A DNA stretch of 64,000 bases from Mimachlamys varia (GCA_947623455.1 OX392527.1:51132401-51196400); one strand, 5' to 3'. Positions 1 to 10,248 are shown, numbered from the stretch's first letter. Translations and numbers: made by a program. Notes: a model not told the origin generated them from the sequence alone.

Positions 1-815
1 CCCTACCCACAAAGTAAGCACTCTATAGCATTGTAGGGAGGAACAAAACCTCCTCTACCCCCAAAGTAAGCTCTCCATAGTATTGTAGGGAGGCACAAAA
101 CCTCCTCTACCCCCAAAGTAAGCTCTCCATAGCATTGTAGGGAGGAACAAAACCTTCTCTACCCCCAAAGTAAGCTCTCCATAGCATTGTAGGGAGGAAC
201 AAAGCCTCCTCTACCCCCAAAGTAAGCACTCCATAGAATTGTAGAGAGGAACAAAACCTTCTCTACCCCCAAAGTAAGCTCTCCATAGCATTGTAGGGAG
301 GAACAAAACCTCCTCTACCCCCAAAGTAAGCACTCCATAGCATTGTAGGGGGAAAACAAAACCTCTTCTACCCCCAAAGTAAGCACTCCATAGTATTGTA
401 GGGAGGAACAAAACCTCCTCTACCCAAAGTAAGCACTCCATAGCATTGTAGAGAGGAACAAAACCTCCCCTACCCCCAAAGTAAGCACTCCATAGCATTG
501 TAGGGAGGAACAAAACCCCCTCTACCCCCAAAGTAAGCACTCCATAGCATTGTAGGGAGGAACAAAACCTCCTCTACCCCCAAAGTAAGCACTCTATAGC
601 ATTGTAGGGAGGAACAAAACCCCCTCTACCCCCAAAGTAAGCACTCCATAGCATTGTAGGGAGGAACAAAACCTCCTCTACCCCCAAAGTAAGCACTGCA
701 TAGCATCGTAGAGAGGAACAAAACCTCCTCTACCCCCAAAGTAAGCACTCCATAGCATTGTAGGGAGGAACAAAACCTCCTCTACCCCCAAAGTAAGCAC
801 TCAATAGCATTGTAG
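1..815. repeat. 52-bp tandem repeat array, about 16 copies, cut by the window start
   Basis: A 52-bp unit (core ctacccccaaagtaagcact, then a gtagggaggaacaaaacctc part) repeats head to tail about 16 times with few changes per copy. Spacing is 52 bp between the first several ccaaag positions (61, 113, 165). The array begins before the window, so its full length is unknown. A 109-codon open frame on the minus strand is a by-product of the repeat and not a gene. Confidence 0.95.
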
Positions 816-1283
816 TGGTGAGGTTGTGTTGGTGGTTTCCTTTCCTTGTGGGATTAGACTTCAATTTTAGAATATTTTTAGATATTAAATTCTCCCTAGT
901 TAACCTACAGGCTCACATTAACAGGAAAGGCAAAACCCTTTTATCAACCCAAATAGCCAAGGATTTACTTCTTGTCTTGGATTAGGATAATTTAAAAAAT
1001 TTGTAGGTCTTCATTATTAATACCTTTTCATAATTTTGAGAATGTCTTCAATGGAATTAGAATGGGTAACCTGTAGTTTTTCTGGTTAGTGTTTCCTATA
1101 CTGACATGTGTCACCTGTCTCAATTAGAAAGAGTCATCCTTCAAAACAACACGTTCATTTATCTATTTCCCATATGCACATTCAGAGAGTACCGATGGGT
1201 TTCCTATCTACTGCCTGTTGTGTAAGATCTTCAGGGTGAGATATGTATAGTACACAGATATGTCTTCTAATAATCCAATATGG

Positions 1284-1402
1284 CCCTTCCCCGAGGGAAC
1301 AGTTCTCTTATAGTGTTGTCTGGGGAGGTATAGTTTCAGAGCCATCACGGCACTATACCTTCCCAGACAACACTATAAGAGAACTGTTCCCGAGGGGAAG
1401 GG
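1284..1402. repeat. 119-bp foldback: 51-bp arms, 17-nt loop
   Basis: The left arm (1284-1334) and the reverse complement of the right arm (1352-1402) match at about 48 of 51 positions. Both begin with cccttcccc and share the stretch ggaacagttctcttatagtg. The loop is 1335-1351. Such near-identity implies recent origin or constraint. It could be a very small foldback transposon or the template of a hairpin RNA. No clear target duplication was seen. Confidence 0.9.
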
Positions 1403-1412
1403 ACGTAATAGA

Positions 1413-1716
1413 TTTAGTACATCACATGACTGTTATGTGAAAATAAAATACAATATAAATGTTGCTGGGTCTCTGTGGAAATACCAGCATCTTATATTCG
1501 GAAACATGTTGTTTTGGCAAACGATATCGGTGAAACAAAAATAGATTTTGCAGCGCCCCCTACAACGTCACGCTACTTTTAACATCACGCTTCTTTTCCC
1601 GCGGGCCTAGTGCCCGCTGTCAGGTTCTCAATGCTAAGGAGGGCAGATAACTATACCAAATAGAACATAGTAGTAATCTAATAGCCTTCCTAGATATTAT
1701 CATGTGATGTACTAAA
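1413..1716. repeat. Inverted repeat pair, 17 bp perfect, about 300 bp apart
   Basis: TTTAGTACATCACATGA at 1413-1429 is the exact reverse complement of 1700-1716. It lies just right of the 1284-1402 hairpin and may be the ends of a degenerate inverted-repeat element. A GC-rich patch (cccgcgggcctagtgcccgc) lies at 1598-1617 between the arms. Confidence 0.5.
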
Positions 1717-3429
1717 TTGACCTTGCGTCAATTTCTGGTTCTTATATGAATATCTAGATTTAAAAGGTTCTTAGCAGGACAACATTGGACATTTCTGAAG
1801 AATGTCACAAACTTTCATCTTCCCTATTCAGTAAAGGTTCTCATCACTTCCATGGACTTTTGTGTATAATAAAGTCAAATTAATTGAGGGCTATTACAGT
1901 AAAGTATCTATCCGACTCTGGGACTCTGGGTTTTGTTATTAAAGGGGTACAATACCAGTGTCCAGCAAAAGAATTTTTTTGATAATGTACGTTGAAATAA
2001 TAGACATTATTGGCAAGAAACCCAATCGTGGAAAGAAGTGATTTTGTTTGCTCATTTTTATAGCCGATATAAGGCTGTTTTCTCAAGTCAAACTTTGTGC
2101 TAGTTTCCCAAAATGAAGCAAAATTCAAGAATATTTTCTCAATTTATCTGAAAATCCTACTTTATTTTTTCCCCTCAATTCAATAAGGCAAAGGCTGCTG
2201 TAAAATCTGGTAGCAAAAAGACTGATTTTGGAGTCCCATTGTCAGGGGAATTTTTACTGGAATAGCCCGAGACATATCGGCAACTAAACAGAAATTAGGA
2301 GAAGATGTCCATCTAAGTGATGTGAGCTCCTGTTCCTGCCCAGTACTGTAGATATACGATAACATACCTTAAGTCATCCTCTAAGATGATAGTTTAGATT
2401 TTGTTGATTTAAGATGCACTGTAGCTGTATTTCATCTTTCATATTCCTGGCATTCCTTTCATTTTCACTTAGATATGTTTCTAATATCATGATAGCAAAA
2501 AATAATGACAATTCAGAGGACCACATCATAAGTGATTTATTTTCATCATCAAAATAAACAACTCAGATCTTATTGATGAGGAAATTTGTCTTTTCTCATT
2601 CAAGGATAATTGAGAAACAAATATCAAGCCCAAAACTAACTAAGATTTTGAAAGATGTCTTTTGTTTCAATTGTTTTGATTGGACAAATCATCCATCTTA
2701 CATTTGATACAATGATTTTGATTGGTCAGGCCCAAATATCTTACACAAAATGCCTTGGCTAGTCAGAATGGAATGTAAGTAGACCTTTCTCTATATGCCT
2801 GCTCGTTCAGTTAAAATCTTTGTAATATGGGAAATTATCAAGTGGTAATTGTCAGAACCAAGAAAAAAATTGTGAATTCTTGAAATAAGATGCAAATTGA
2901 TGTTTTCTCATAGAAAATTTTTTTAAATGTTGTAATATTTTTTTTAAAACTGACATAATTTTACTTCATTGTTTCATCAGGTTGTGACAATTTTCACTGC
3001 ATGTTTACACACGTTAAATTATCCTACTTTACATATTACGCTAGCTCAGTGTATTCATCACAACCATTTTGCATTCTTTAAAAGTTCATTTTCCATCTAC
3101 ATTTTTTTCTTAAAGCATTCCCAGTTTGCTTCTCTGTCTTTAATTCGGTGATCTACCACCTATCATTTGTACAATTCTGCCTTTTGTCTATGGTTTTTTG
3201 AGGTCGATTGGCTTTAGACTCTGTCATACAGCTGTCGATTCTTACACCATCAACATTTTCCTTCAAAGCATCATCCCATTATTTTCTAATCCCAGCCATC
3301 CTTACCTTCTAGCTTCACCCATCTTTCTCATCCTAACCTTATTTCATCCTGTCTATTCCTCAGGCAGTATGATTTATTTAACCTTGCTGATCACCCTACC
3401 TACCCCATCTCTTCCTATCTCATGCGTAT

Positions 3430-3925
3430 ATCCTTGCCCCTCCATCCTCAGACACCACCTAACACAACCCCCAACACAACCCCTTCCTGTCACCCCCTAC
3501 CTCAGCCACCTTGCCCCTCCCTCCTTTCTAACTGCCTAACACAACCCCCCACCCAACCCCTGCCTGTCACCCCTACCTCAGCCATCACCTCCTATCTCAT
3601 GCCTATATCCTTGCCCCTCCATCCTCCCACACCACCGCCTAACACCCGCCCCCCCAACCCCTGCCTGTCACCCCCTACCTCAGACCCCTTGCCCCTCCCT
3701 CCTTCCACACTGCCTAACACACACCCCCCCCCCCCCAACCCCTGCCTGTCACCCCCTACCTCAGACCCCTTGCCTCTCCCTCCTTCCACACTGCCTAACA
3801 ACCCCCCCCCCCAACCCCTGCCTGTCACCCCCTACCTCAGCCACTTTGCCCCTCCCTCCCTCCACACCGCCTTACACAACCCCCCACCCCCAACCCCTGC
3901 CTGTCACCCCCTACCTCGTAGAAGC
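3430..3925. repeat. C-rich, G-poor tandem array, irregular 75-100 bp units
   Basis: The phrase cctgtcaccccctacctcag recurs about six times at intervals of roughly 75-100 bp, separated by variable C runs (up to about 12 C near 3730). The plus strand is almost without G here, an extreme strand asymmetry. The 168-codon proline/threonine-rich open frame across it is a by-product of the repeat. Pyrimidine-rich non-repeat sequence precedes it from about 3100. Confidence 0.85.
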
Positions 3926-4841
3926 TGATTATAAAGGCATGGAGCAATAGAGTAGTTATGCCTGTTCCTATACGCATGCTAGATTATAATCAAGTTCAAA
4001 TTTATTTGTTTAAAAAAAAACAATTTGTTGTTATTTGTTTTTTACTGATAACACTACATAATGATATTTTGAGAGAGAGACCACTTGGAAATTAAAAAAA
4101 AAAAATGGTGACAAATGGTATGCATGCATTATGAGATGTTGTTTCATAATAAACTGGGTAATGTCAACAATGATTTATTGAGGAAATGGAAATACTTCCT
4201 CAATGGTTACCGGTATTATAAATTTACATAAAGTATAAGGCTATTGTGGTGAGTAATCCTGCACTTGACAATGCAGCTGTATAATTGTGTTTGAGAAGGC
4301 GAAGAAAACTAACCAGTGACATTATCTAACATCAGAGCAAATCAAAGCCAAACTCTGTATCAGTTATTGATAAATATTCCATAAGGAAAAAGAAACTTCT
4401 GTCTGTATTCAAGATGGCTGCTTTGGCTTGGCTATGTACAATAGTTACGTAAAGGATATACAATGTAATCTGTATTAAAAGGCAGATTTAAATTTTAGGA
4501 TCATAGGAGTGTGGCCATGGTAGAGAGATTAAAAGTTTGATGGTCGATGGGATGGTACATATACTGCTGATATTTGTGGGGTTTTCTTCCTTTGTAAACA
4601 TGCGCATAAAGAAATGAACCTACCATAATACAGAATAGTTTTGTTTTGTCCCGATTAGAAGGGGCGCTATAATTTCAATACATGTACCTCCACAGAAGGG
4701 AGGAGGGGGGTTTATAAGGGGGGGGGGGGGAGGGACGCTAATTACGGCGAATACTGTAATTTTAACCTAAAAAAGCTTAACAGTCTGATTTCATGTTTTC
4801 TCAAAATTCCTACTGTGGTTACATCAACGAATTGGTTCCCC
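3926..4841. other. No supported gene
   Basis: AT-rich sequence with short homopolymer runs, including a G-run near 4719-4731. No coding or repeat family was recognised. Confidence 0.5.
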
Positions 4842-4931
4842 TTAACTCTTTCACCCCTGAAATATCATAATGAGCTATGCCAACCTTTGAATTGGAAGAG
4901 TTCAAATGTGTCTTCAGTGGTGAATGAGTTA
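4842..4931. mobile_element. 90-bp inverted-repeat element, family D copy 1
   Basis: It starts ttaactctttcacccctga and ends with the near-complement ggtgaatgagttag. The middle reads gaattggaagagttcaaatg. Two more copies occur in the window (10965-11050 and 60250-60340) with the same layout. It is too short to code for anything and looks like a very small non-autonomous DNA transposon. Confidence 0.75.
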
Positions 4932-5251
4932 GTTACCCAGCTTTCTGGATGCAGCATGGCATGTGATTAATGTATAGTATTTTTCCACTGTGGAAATCTA
5001 GTTTGGACGTTTTAATAAAGTTTGATTTCTTATTTAACTATGTCACAAAATCCCTCATGAGCATGTTATATACAAATATTGGATAGAGGTAAGATTTTCT
5101 TGCATTTGTAATGCCAATGTAATGTTGTAATCAGAAAAGATTTAGTCGTGTGGCTAATCATGTAAGTTCATGCGTATACAAATGTATTTGTTATACTTCT
5201 GTACGTTATTTATATATAATTTTATACATGTTTTAAAAACTGAAGCAAGTA

Positions 5252-5424
5252 CAGTAAAACCCCACTTACTCAAACTCATGGGGACCTGATCCATGAGGAA
5301 GACATGGTATTCAAGTAATTTGAGGTTAGTTGAATATGTACAAACTCGGCCGGGACCAGACAAACTGTTTCATGAAATGAGGGGTATTTGAGTAAACCAT
5401 GTTTGAGTAAGTGGGGTTTATCTG
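5252..5424. mobile_element. Small pogo/Tigger-like inverted-repeat element with TA flanks
   Basis: The left end cagtaaaaccccacttactc and the right end (read as reverse complement) cagataaaccccacttactc match at all but two positions over about 24 bp. TA sits directly outside both ends (5250-5251 and 5425-5426), the target used by Tc1/mariner/pogo elements. A relative with a more diverged body is at 8995-9152. No transposase is present, so it is non-autonomous. Confidence 0.8.
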
Positions 5425-5671
5425 TATTTATAAACAGAAAATAACATGTAAAATTACGCTCAATGTGTCACCAAGGGCATGGTATATATGATTGCAAGCA
5501 GCTTTATTATTTCCGACAAACGAGTTCTCAAAGTAACTTGGCACTGTTTGTTGTGCTATTTTGGGTTTAGCTGTATTATCAGTGACTTCCTTCCTCTAAA
5601 CTTAGCTTATTGAGGGATTTGTATCAGACTTTACTTGCCATGTGTTTCCGAATGATACAGACTCATGAGCA

Positions 5672-5831
5672 GGCCCTGGTTTCATCAACGTTCCTAAACT
5701 TATAAATCACCATAGGAAAGCATTACAGTATTTAAGAAAAGTTCCTTAACTAAGGATTTTCTCCTTAAATTCTGTTTTAATTTCCTATGGAGAATTTCCT
5801 TAAGTTAAGGAACGTTGATGAAACAGGGGCC
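5672..5831. mobile_element. 160-bp foldback element, family C copy 1
   Basis: It begins ggccctggtttcatcaacg and ends cgttgatgaaacaggggcc, with arms covering nearly the whole length (ttccttaacttaagg-type sequence plus a ccataggaaagcattacag segment). A second, longer copy is at 9360-9553. It is a non-coding inverted-repeat transposon or foldback. Confidence 0.85.
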
Positions 5832-6324
5832 AGCTTTCAAAAATAAGTAGGAGGGGTGCATTATTGATGTTGTTAAGACAGCAGACCAATTTTAATTATT
5901 CAATAGTTTCTGCATGCTAACTTTAACATTTAATGACTAATCTTCCGAAAGCATAGCCGTGAAATGTAATGTTTTTACAGATCCTGTTTTACTCCTCAGT
6001 AATGTTGTAGTCAGTTTCTGATTGGTCAATGTTTTTCAGATACAGGCTTAATCTGAAGGTGATGCTGTATTTCTAAATATGATCAAGTTTATATTTCTCC
6101 TGCTGAGGAGATTTAGTTAGAATTGTCAGGAGTAAAAATTAACATAAATTACCTGGGTATTCTGTGATTTTGCCAATTTTATTGGGAGGGACTGTGAGAT
6201 GTCATGCTATTCTTAATGCCATGCTTGTCTGAAGCTTTACTGATTTGTACATAGCATAAAGATACTATAGTTGTACAATATGTTTACTCTAGGGCTTGGA
6301 TAATACACTGATTTGGCATTATCA
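5832..6324. other. No supported gene
   Basis: AT-rich intergenic sequence with nothing recognised. Confidence 0.5.
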
Positions 6325-6656
6325 ATATCCAGGGGTTATGCTCACCTACCCTCTCTACACCCCTGGAATATGTCATGGCAAAACTAAAGGTATGAAGATA
6401 GCAGTTTAATTGGTGTAAAAAATCCTGACCAATCGCTAGGCTGATGTCTGTCTTTTGAAGATTACAAAGGAGCCGCAACCAACTTCATAGCCACTCAATT
6501 TTTACCGTTATGTGACCACGAGATTCTTTTGATGTACATCAAAGGGTCAAACCAGCCTTCTTGCCTCATCAACAAGGTAGTGCACACAGAGCCTTCAGTT
6601 TTGCTATGTCATATCCAGGGGTGTAGAGAGCGTAGGTGATCGTAACCCCTGGATAT
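6325..6656. mobile_element. 332-bp nested-palindrome element, family A copy 1
   Basis: The ends are about 66-bp inverted repeats, starting atatccaggggtta and ending taacccctggatat. Each arm is itself a hairpin: atatccagggg at its outer side pairs with cccctggatat about 30 bp further in. Other copies are 31208-31520 and 39516-39824, with an isolated end at 16048-16078. The element has no transposase. Short open frames across the arms give the same FAMTYSRGVE-like peptide in several copies, an artefact of the repeat. Confidence 0.85.
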
Positions 6657-6865
6657 CGCGGATGACTAATTTGGAGGCTGTACATGTGACTCATAAATGA
6701 TACCTCTATTAATGTACAGAGCACAGTATAGCTATGATGTTATTTTGTATTATGTATTACAGATATAAGAATAGACAAAGCAAATTTAGACATAAATGAA
6801 CAATCAAAAGACTGCTGATAAAAGCAGGTTCCATTGTATTTGATGAGAGCTTCAAATACATGTCA

Positions 6866-7340
6866 TAAACCTACAGTAAAAGAATTCAATCATAAGCCTA
6901 CACTAAAAGAATCCAATCATAAATCTACACTAAATATTCCAATCATAAACCTACACTAAAATATTCCAATCATAAACCTACACTAAAATATTCCAATCAT
7001 AAACCTACACTAAAAGATTCCAATCATAAATCTACACTAAAAGATTCCAATCATAAATCTACACTAAAATATTCCAATCATAAGCCTACACTAAAAGAAT
7101 CCAATCATAAATCTACACTAAATATTCCAATCATAAACCTACACTAAAATATTCCAATCATAAACCTACACTAAAATATTCCAATCATAAACCTACACTA
7201 AAAGATTCCAATCATAAATCTACACTAAAAGAATCCAATCGTAAACCTATGCTAGAAAAGATTCCAATTGTAAACCTATGTTAGAAAGATTCCAATCATA
7301 AACCTATACTAAATAGGATCCAATCATGAACTTACACTAG
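6866..7340. repeat. 27-bp minisatellite, about 17 copies, with a 188-bp higher-order period
   Basis: The unit is ccaatcataaacctacacta plus aaatatt or aaagatt. A block starting cataagcct at 6891 recurs at 7079, 188 bp later (six 27-bp units plus one 26-bp unit). Both blocks carry the same variants in the same order for about 165 bp. This indicates duplication of a seven-unit block. The last units (7240-7340) are more diverged. Confidence 0.95.
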
Positions 7341-7834
7341 AAAAGAAATGTCACAGTGAAGGTTGGTTCAGCTCTACAAGCACATGATTGTAAACTTTTT
7401 AAACTCTCGAGAGAAAAATGATGATGAAGTCTGTACTGTAGCAATATTTCATCATGATACCTTTTCTGTGGTCCTGCACATGTCCTTTTTTGTCTTCACT
7501 TTATGTGTATTCTATAGATGTTTGAAATGAAACAGAAAGATGCGTGGTGAACTAAAACATTGACCATTGTATTGAATGGACTGTAAGGTTTTGTCGTGAT
7601 GTCTGTTGTGTTGGAACAGCTAGCATACATACCATAGGGTACTGGTAGGTTCTGGTTTGATATCAGCAGCGGAAATATTGTCAAGACATATGAACAGGGT
7701 TTTTGAATGATTTTATTGATATTAGCATAAAACTAACTGGTTAATGTATAAATCATGTAATACATGTACGAAAAAAATATATAAAAATGCTGGGAAGTTG
7801 TCAGTCTTAATATGAATGTTTCTATGTTGTATAG
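7341..7834. other. No supported gene; upstream intron or flank of the SH2 gene
   Basis: AT-rich sequence directly before the first recognisable SH2D4-like exon. Since that exon starts mid-codon, this is most likely an intron. Confidence 0.5.
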
Positions 7835-7977
7835 AAGTAGCAGTAAAGTGTCGAGAAAGAAGCGAAGCCTACGACCTAAAAACAAAGATGACGTGGTCAA
7901 GTGGTTCCTAGAGGAGGAAAAGCCACAGGGAGTTGGTATAGATCCGAAAACTAAGACCGTGGCGACCTGGTTCCATG
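7835..7977 (+). CDS. SH2D4: SH2 adaptor exon: linker and start of SH2 domain
   Basis: It ends at TTCCATG before gtgagtg, giving WFH plus the first base of Gly. The 5' edge is uncertain: three AG sites (ending at 7834, 7840 and 7843) all keep the same frame, so the exon could start at 7835, 7841 or 7844. The preceding exon must end with two bases of a codon. In-frame ATGs upstream at 7812 and 7824 are probably intronic. Confidence 0.82.
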
Positions 7978-10248
7978 GTGAGTGTTTGTGTCCCTATATT
8001 GGTCACTAGAATGCAGTATGGGTAGTCGGGTGGTGCAGTGGATAGCGCACTTACCTTTCACCAAGGTGGCCAGGGTTCGATTCCCCGTGAAAAGGTATGG
8101 GGTCACCTGCCTGACCACGTGGGTTTTCTCCGGGTACTTCGGTTTCCTCCCACAATAAGACCCCTTGCGCGCTAACATCCGGGCCAACAAGAGTGATTTA
8201 TATAAGTTTGATAACTTGTTTCATAATTGTTGTAAAATAAATAAAGTTTATATTATTTTATATTATGCAGTATGGTCTTACCGGTAATTTAACTTCCTTA
8301 CTATAGGTATAGATCAATTAATGGATACAAGCCATACAGCTTTTCTCCAACCTAGGGTGTGTTATTAATGTTGTTGATTCATTATTCTAGGGCATCCTCT
8401 ATCATAAAAAGTATCAAGATTTTCGTGATAGATGTCAGCTTCTGACAAACAAACTTATGGCACAGGAATTCGAGAAATGCAGATGAAGACTATGGGCAAG
8501 TTTTATGGTCGCCATCTTGATATCATGCAGATTCGAGAGATGCAGAATGGTATAGACTTTAATCGTCTGGTCTCATTGAGCAGTATTCTATATCCTAAAG
8601 GCCATATATTTTCATGATTTTATTTTTCAGGTGTAATATCCCGGGTAGAAGCTGAGCTCATGTTGCAGTCAAAGACACTGGGAGCGTTTCTAGTGCGTGT
8701 CAGCGAGCGAGTCTGGGGTTACACGATATCGTACCGAGCGGAAGATCGATGTAAACACTTTCTCATAGACACATCAGAGACGGGCTACCAGTTCTTCGGT
8801 GCTAACCAGGTCCTCCACGCCTCGCTTCATGAACTTATAGAATTTCACAAAGTAAGTCTTGTCACTGTGAACAGATATTGGTTGTTTTGTTGTGATGTTT
8901 TATCCCGGGATATTTGTTTGGATTATTTGTGCGATGTGTAAGCGACTGTTATTGTCCATCCGTTAGTGTTTCCTGTTCTGGAAACTTCAACATACAGTCG
9001 AACCTCGTTTAATGTCGAAAGTCAGCAGGACTGTTGGAAAAGTCCAAGTTATATAAGTATTCAAGTTGAGTATTTTCAGATGAGACCGACAAAATACATC
9101 AAATTAAGTAGTGATTTGAGTTGTGTGAGTTCGAGTAAACAAGGTTTGACTGTTGTATCATAGGTGTTGTTAAGAACAAGGAAAAATGAAATCATATGGT
9201 GTACTCAGCAGAAAGTAGTGCAGGTTTAATCTCATCACTTAGGTTAAATTTAAGTCTAATTAGTTTTGTTTTGATAAAAATATTTCTCTCTAGTGCAACA
9301 GCTAAGGAATTTGATGGGGAAAATACTACCTTACTAGGAAGCTAGCTTTTCCAGTCATTTGGCCTGGGTTTCATCAATGTTCCTTAACTTAAGGAAACTC
9401 CTTAACTTAAAAATCTCCATAAGAAAGCATTACAGAATTTAAGGGGGAAATCCTTAGTTAAGTAACTTTCCTTAAATTCTGTAATGCTTTCCTATGGAGA
9501 TTTTTAAGTTAAAGAGTTTCCTTATGTTAAGGAACGTTGATGAAACCGGGGCCTGGTGTAATCCGAGGACTAGTGCTTCCTGCTCACTTGTTCAGCATTG
9601 TGGAATATGATCAGGAGTTGGAGGGGTGAAAGCCAGGATGCTACATTTGATGGCAGGTTAATGACCCTGGGATCATGTAAGGCTGGTTCCTGTTAGTTAG
9701 TGAAAGTACATTGAAACACAGGGAGGGTCTATGGGATTTCCTAGGCCAAGCCTCAGGACTGGGGACAGTGCATTAACAGCTGTAGAAGAATTCAAGGTTA
9801 AATAACTACCATCCAGTGATGCAGTAAAACCAGCACGATAACTAGTTCAGCAATGTTGATTGTGGTCAGTCGTTGAATGGGTGATTGCCTACACCAGAGA
9901 TGAAATGTTCAGCCAATTGGCTGATTTCAGCCTTTTTGAGAAATTCAGTGTAATTTTAACCTTTAATTTTTACCCATTGAAAAGATTAAATAACCTCATT
10001 TTCAGCCTTTTTGTCTTTAGTCCATTTTCATCTCTGCTACATGTTACACTATGGAAGTTATATAATGTAAGATATTAAAATATCCCTATTTGTGTAATAT
10101 ATAACACTGTTATATACTTCTATTACAGAATAACCCGATTACAGTGATGGGAGGGGAGAAACTACGCCACCCTGTAGGACAGTCCAAGGACCCCCCAGAT
10201 TACCAGGGCCTGTTGCAACCTAAAATTCTAGAGAGCACCTCTCTATGA
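7835..10248 (+). CDS. SH2D4: SH2D4A/SH2D4B-like SH2 adaptor, 3' part (three coding exons)
   Basis: Joined exons 7835-7977, 8631-8851 and 10129-10248 encode about 160 residues ending in a stop. The order is a basic linker (KVSRKKRSLRPKNK), the segment DVVKWFLEEEKP, then WFHG opening a full SH2 domain. The domain contains FLVRVSERVWGYTISYR, with the phosphotyrosine-binding arginine in FLVR, then CKHFLID and LHELIEFHK, and a short tail with PPDYQGLLQP. The linker, WFHG start, KHFLID and DY tail match the C-terminal layout of vertebrate SH2D4A/SH2D4B, cytoplasmic adaptors without a catalytic domain. Splice sites are GT-AG and phases agree (1-nt and 0 carry-over). The first exon starts mid-codon, so the long N-terminal part is encoded upstream and was not found. 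SH2D4A and SH2D4B cannot be told apart here; probably one pre-duplication orthologue. Confidence 0.88.
8022..8264 (+). mobile_element. tRNA-derived SINE with 11-bp target site duplication
   Basis: The body is flanked by perfect ATGCAGTATGG repeats at 8011-8021 and 8265-8275. The head contains an A-box-like TGGTGCAGTGGATAGCGC and a canonical B box GGTTCGATTCC, the RNA polymerase III internal promoter. It is followed by the conserved SINE central stretch gggttttctccgggtacttc and ggtttcctccca, and an AT-rich tail with aataaataaag. It lies only 45 bp after the donor of the preceding SH2 exon, in sense orientation. Confidence 0.95.
8631..8851 (+). CDS. SH2D4: SH2 adaptor exon: core of SH2 domain
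   Basis: The acceptor is tatttttcag before 8631 and the donor is gtaagtc after 8851. It encodes VISRVEAELMLQSKTLG, then the FLVR strand, the CKHFLID strand and the LHELIEFHK helix. The two leading bases complete the Gly begun in the previous exon; it ends on a whole codon. Confidence 0.92.
8995..9152. mobile_element. Small pogo/Tigger-like inverted-repeat element
   Basis: The left end cagtcgaacctcgtttaa has TA outside. The right end reads as complement cagtcaaaccttgtttac, flanked by TT in place of TA, which is probably a mutated duplication. The termini match the general form of Tigger/pogo ends and resemble the element at 5252-5424. It lies in the SH2 gene's last intron. Confidence 0.75.
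9360..9553. mobile_element. 194-bp foldback element, family C copy 2
   Basis: The arms run almost the full length: ggtttcatcaatgttcctta at the left, and the reverse complement ending cgttgatgaaaccggggcc at the right. The centre contains gaatttaaggggg. The same family is at 5672-5831. It sits in the last intron of the SH2 gene. Confidence 0.88.
10129..10248 (+). CDS. SH2D4: SH2 adaptor last coding exon
   Basis: The acceptor is tctattacag. It encodes 39 residues starting NNPITVMGGEKLRHPVGQ, then a PPDY tail motif, ending STSL and TGA at 10246-10248. This finishes the SH2 domain and gives a short acidic-free tail. Confidence 0.92.
   Translation, partial: NNPITVMGGEKLRHPVGQSKDPPDYQGLLQPKILESTSL

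Larger units (their letters stand above)
816..3429. other. No supported gene; AT-rich sequence with one strong hairpin
   Basis: Apart from the hairpin at 1284-1402 and a weaker inverted repeat at 1413-1716, I see no recognisable gene or repeat. Short open frames at 1880-2365 on the minus strand resemble no family I know. Upstream exons of the SH2 adaptor gene at 7.8 kb could lie here but none was recognised. Confidence 0.5.

Noticed and set aside
211..540. 109-codon minus-strand open frame
   Set aside because: It lies wholly in the 52-bp tandem array; the peptide is just the repeat read in three frames.
3422..3928. 168-codon proline-rich plus-strand open frame
   Set aside because: Produced by the C-rich tandem array, with irregular homopolymer runs and no splice or domain support.
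8022..8100. Functional tRNA gene
   Set aside because: A and B boxes are present but the sequence runs on into a SINE body with a tail and target duplication and does not close into a proper cloverleaf.
8432..8617. 61-codon open frame in the SH2 gene, between exons
   Set aside because: No matching splice sites and no similarity to SH2D4 proteins; the flanking exons join in phase without it.
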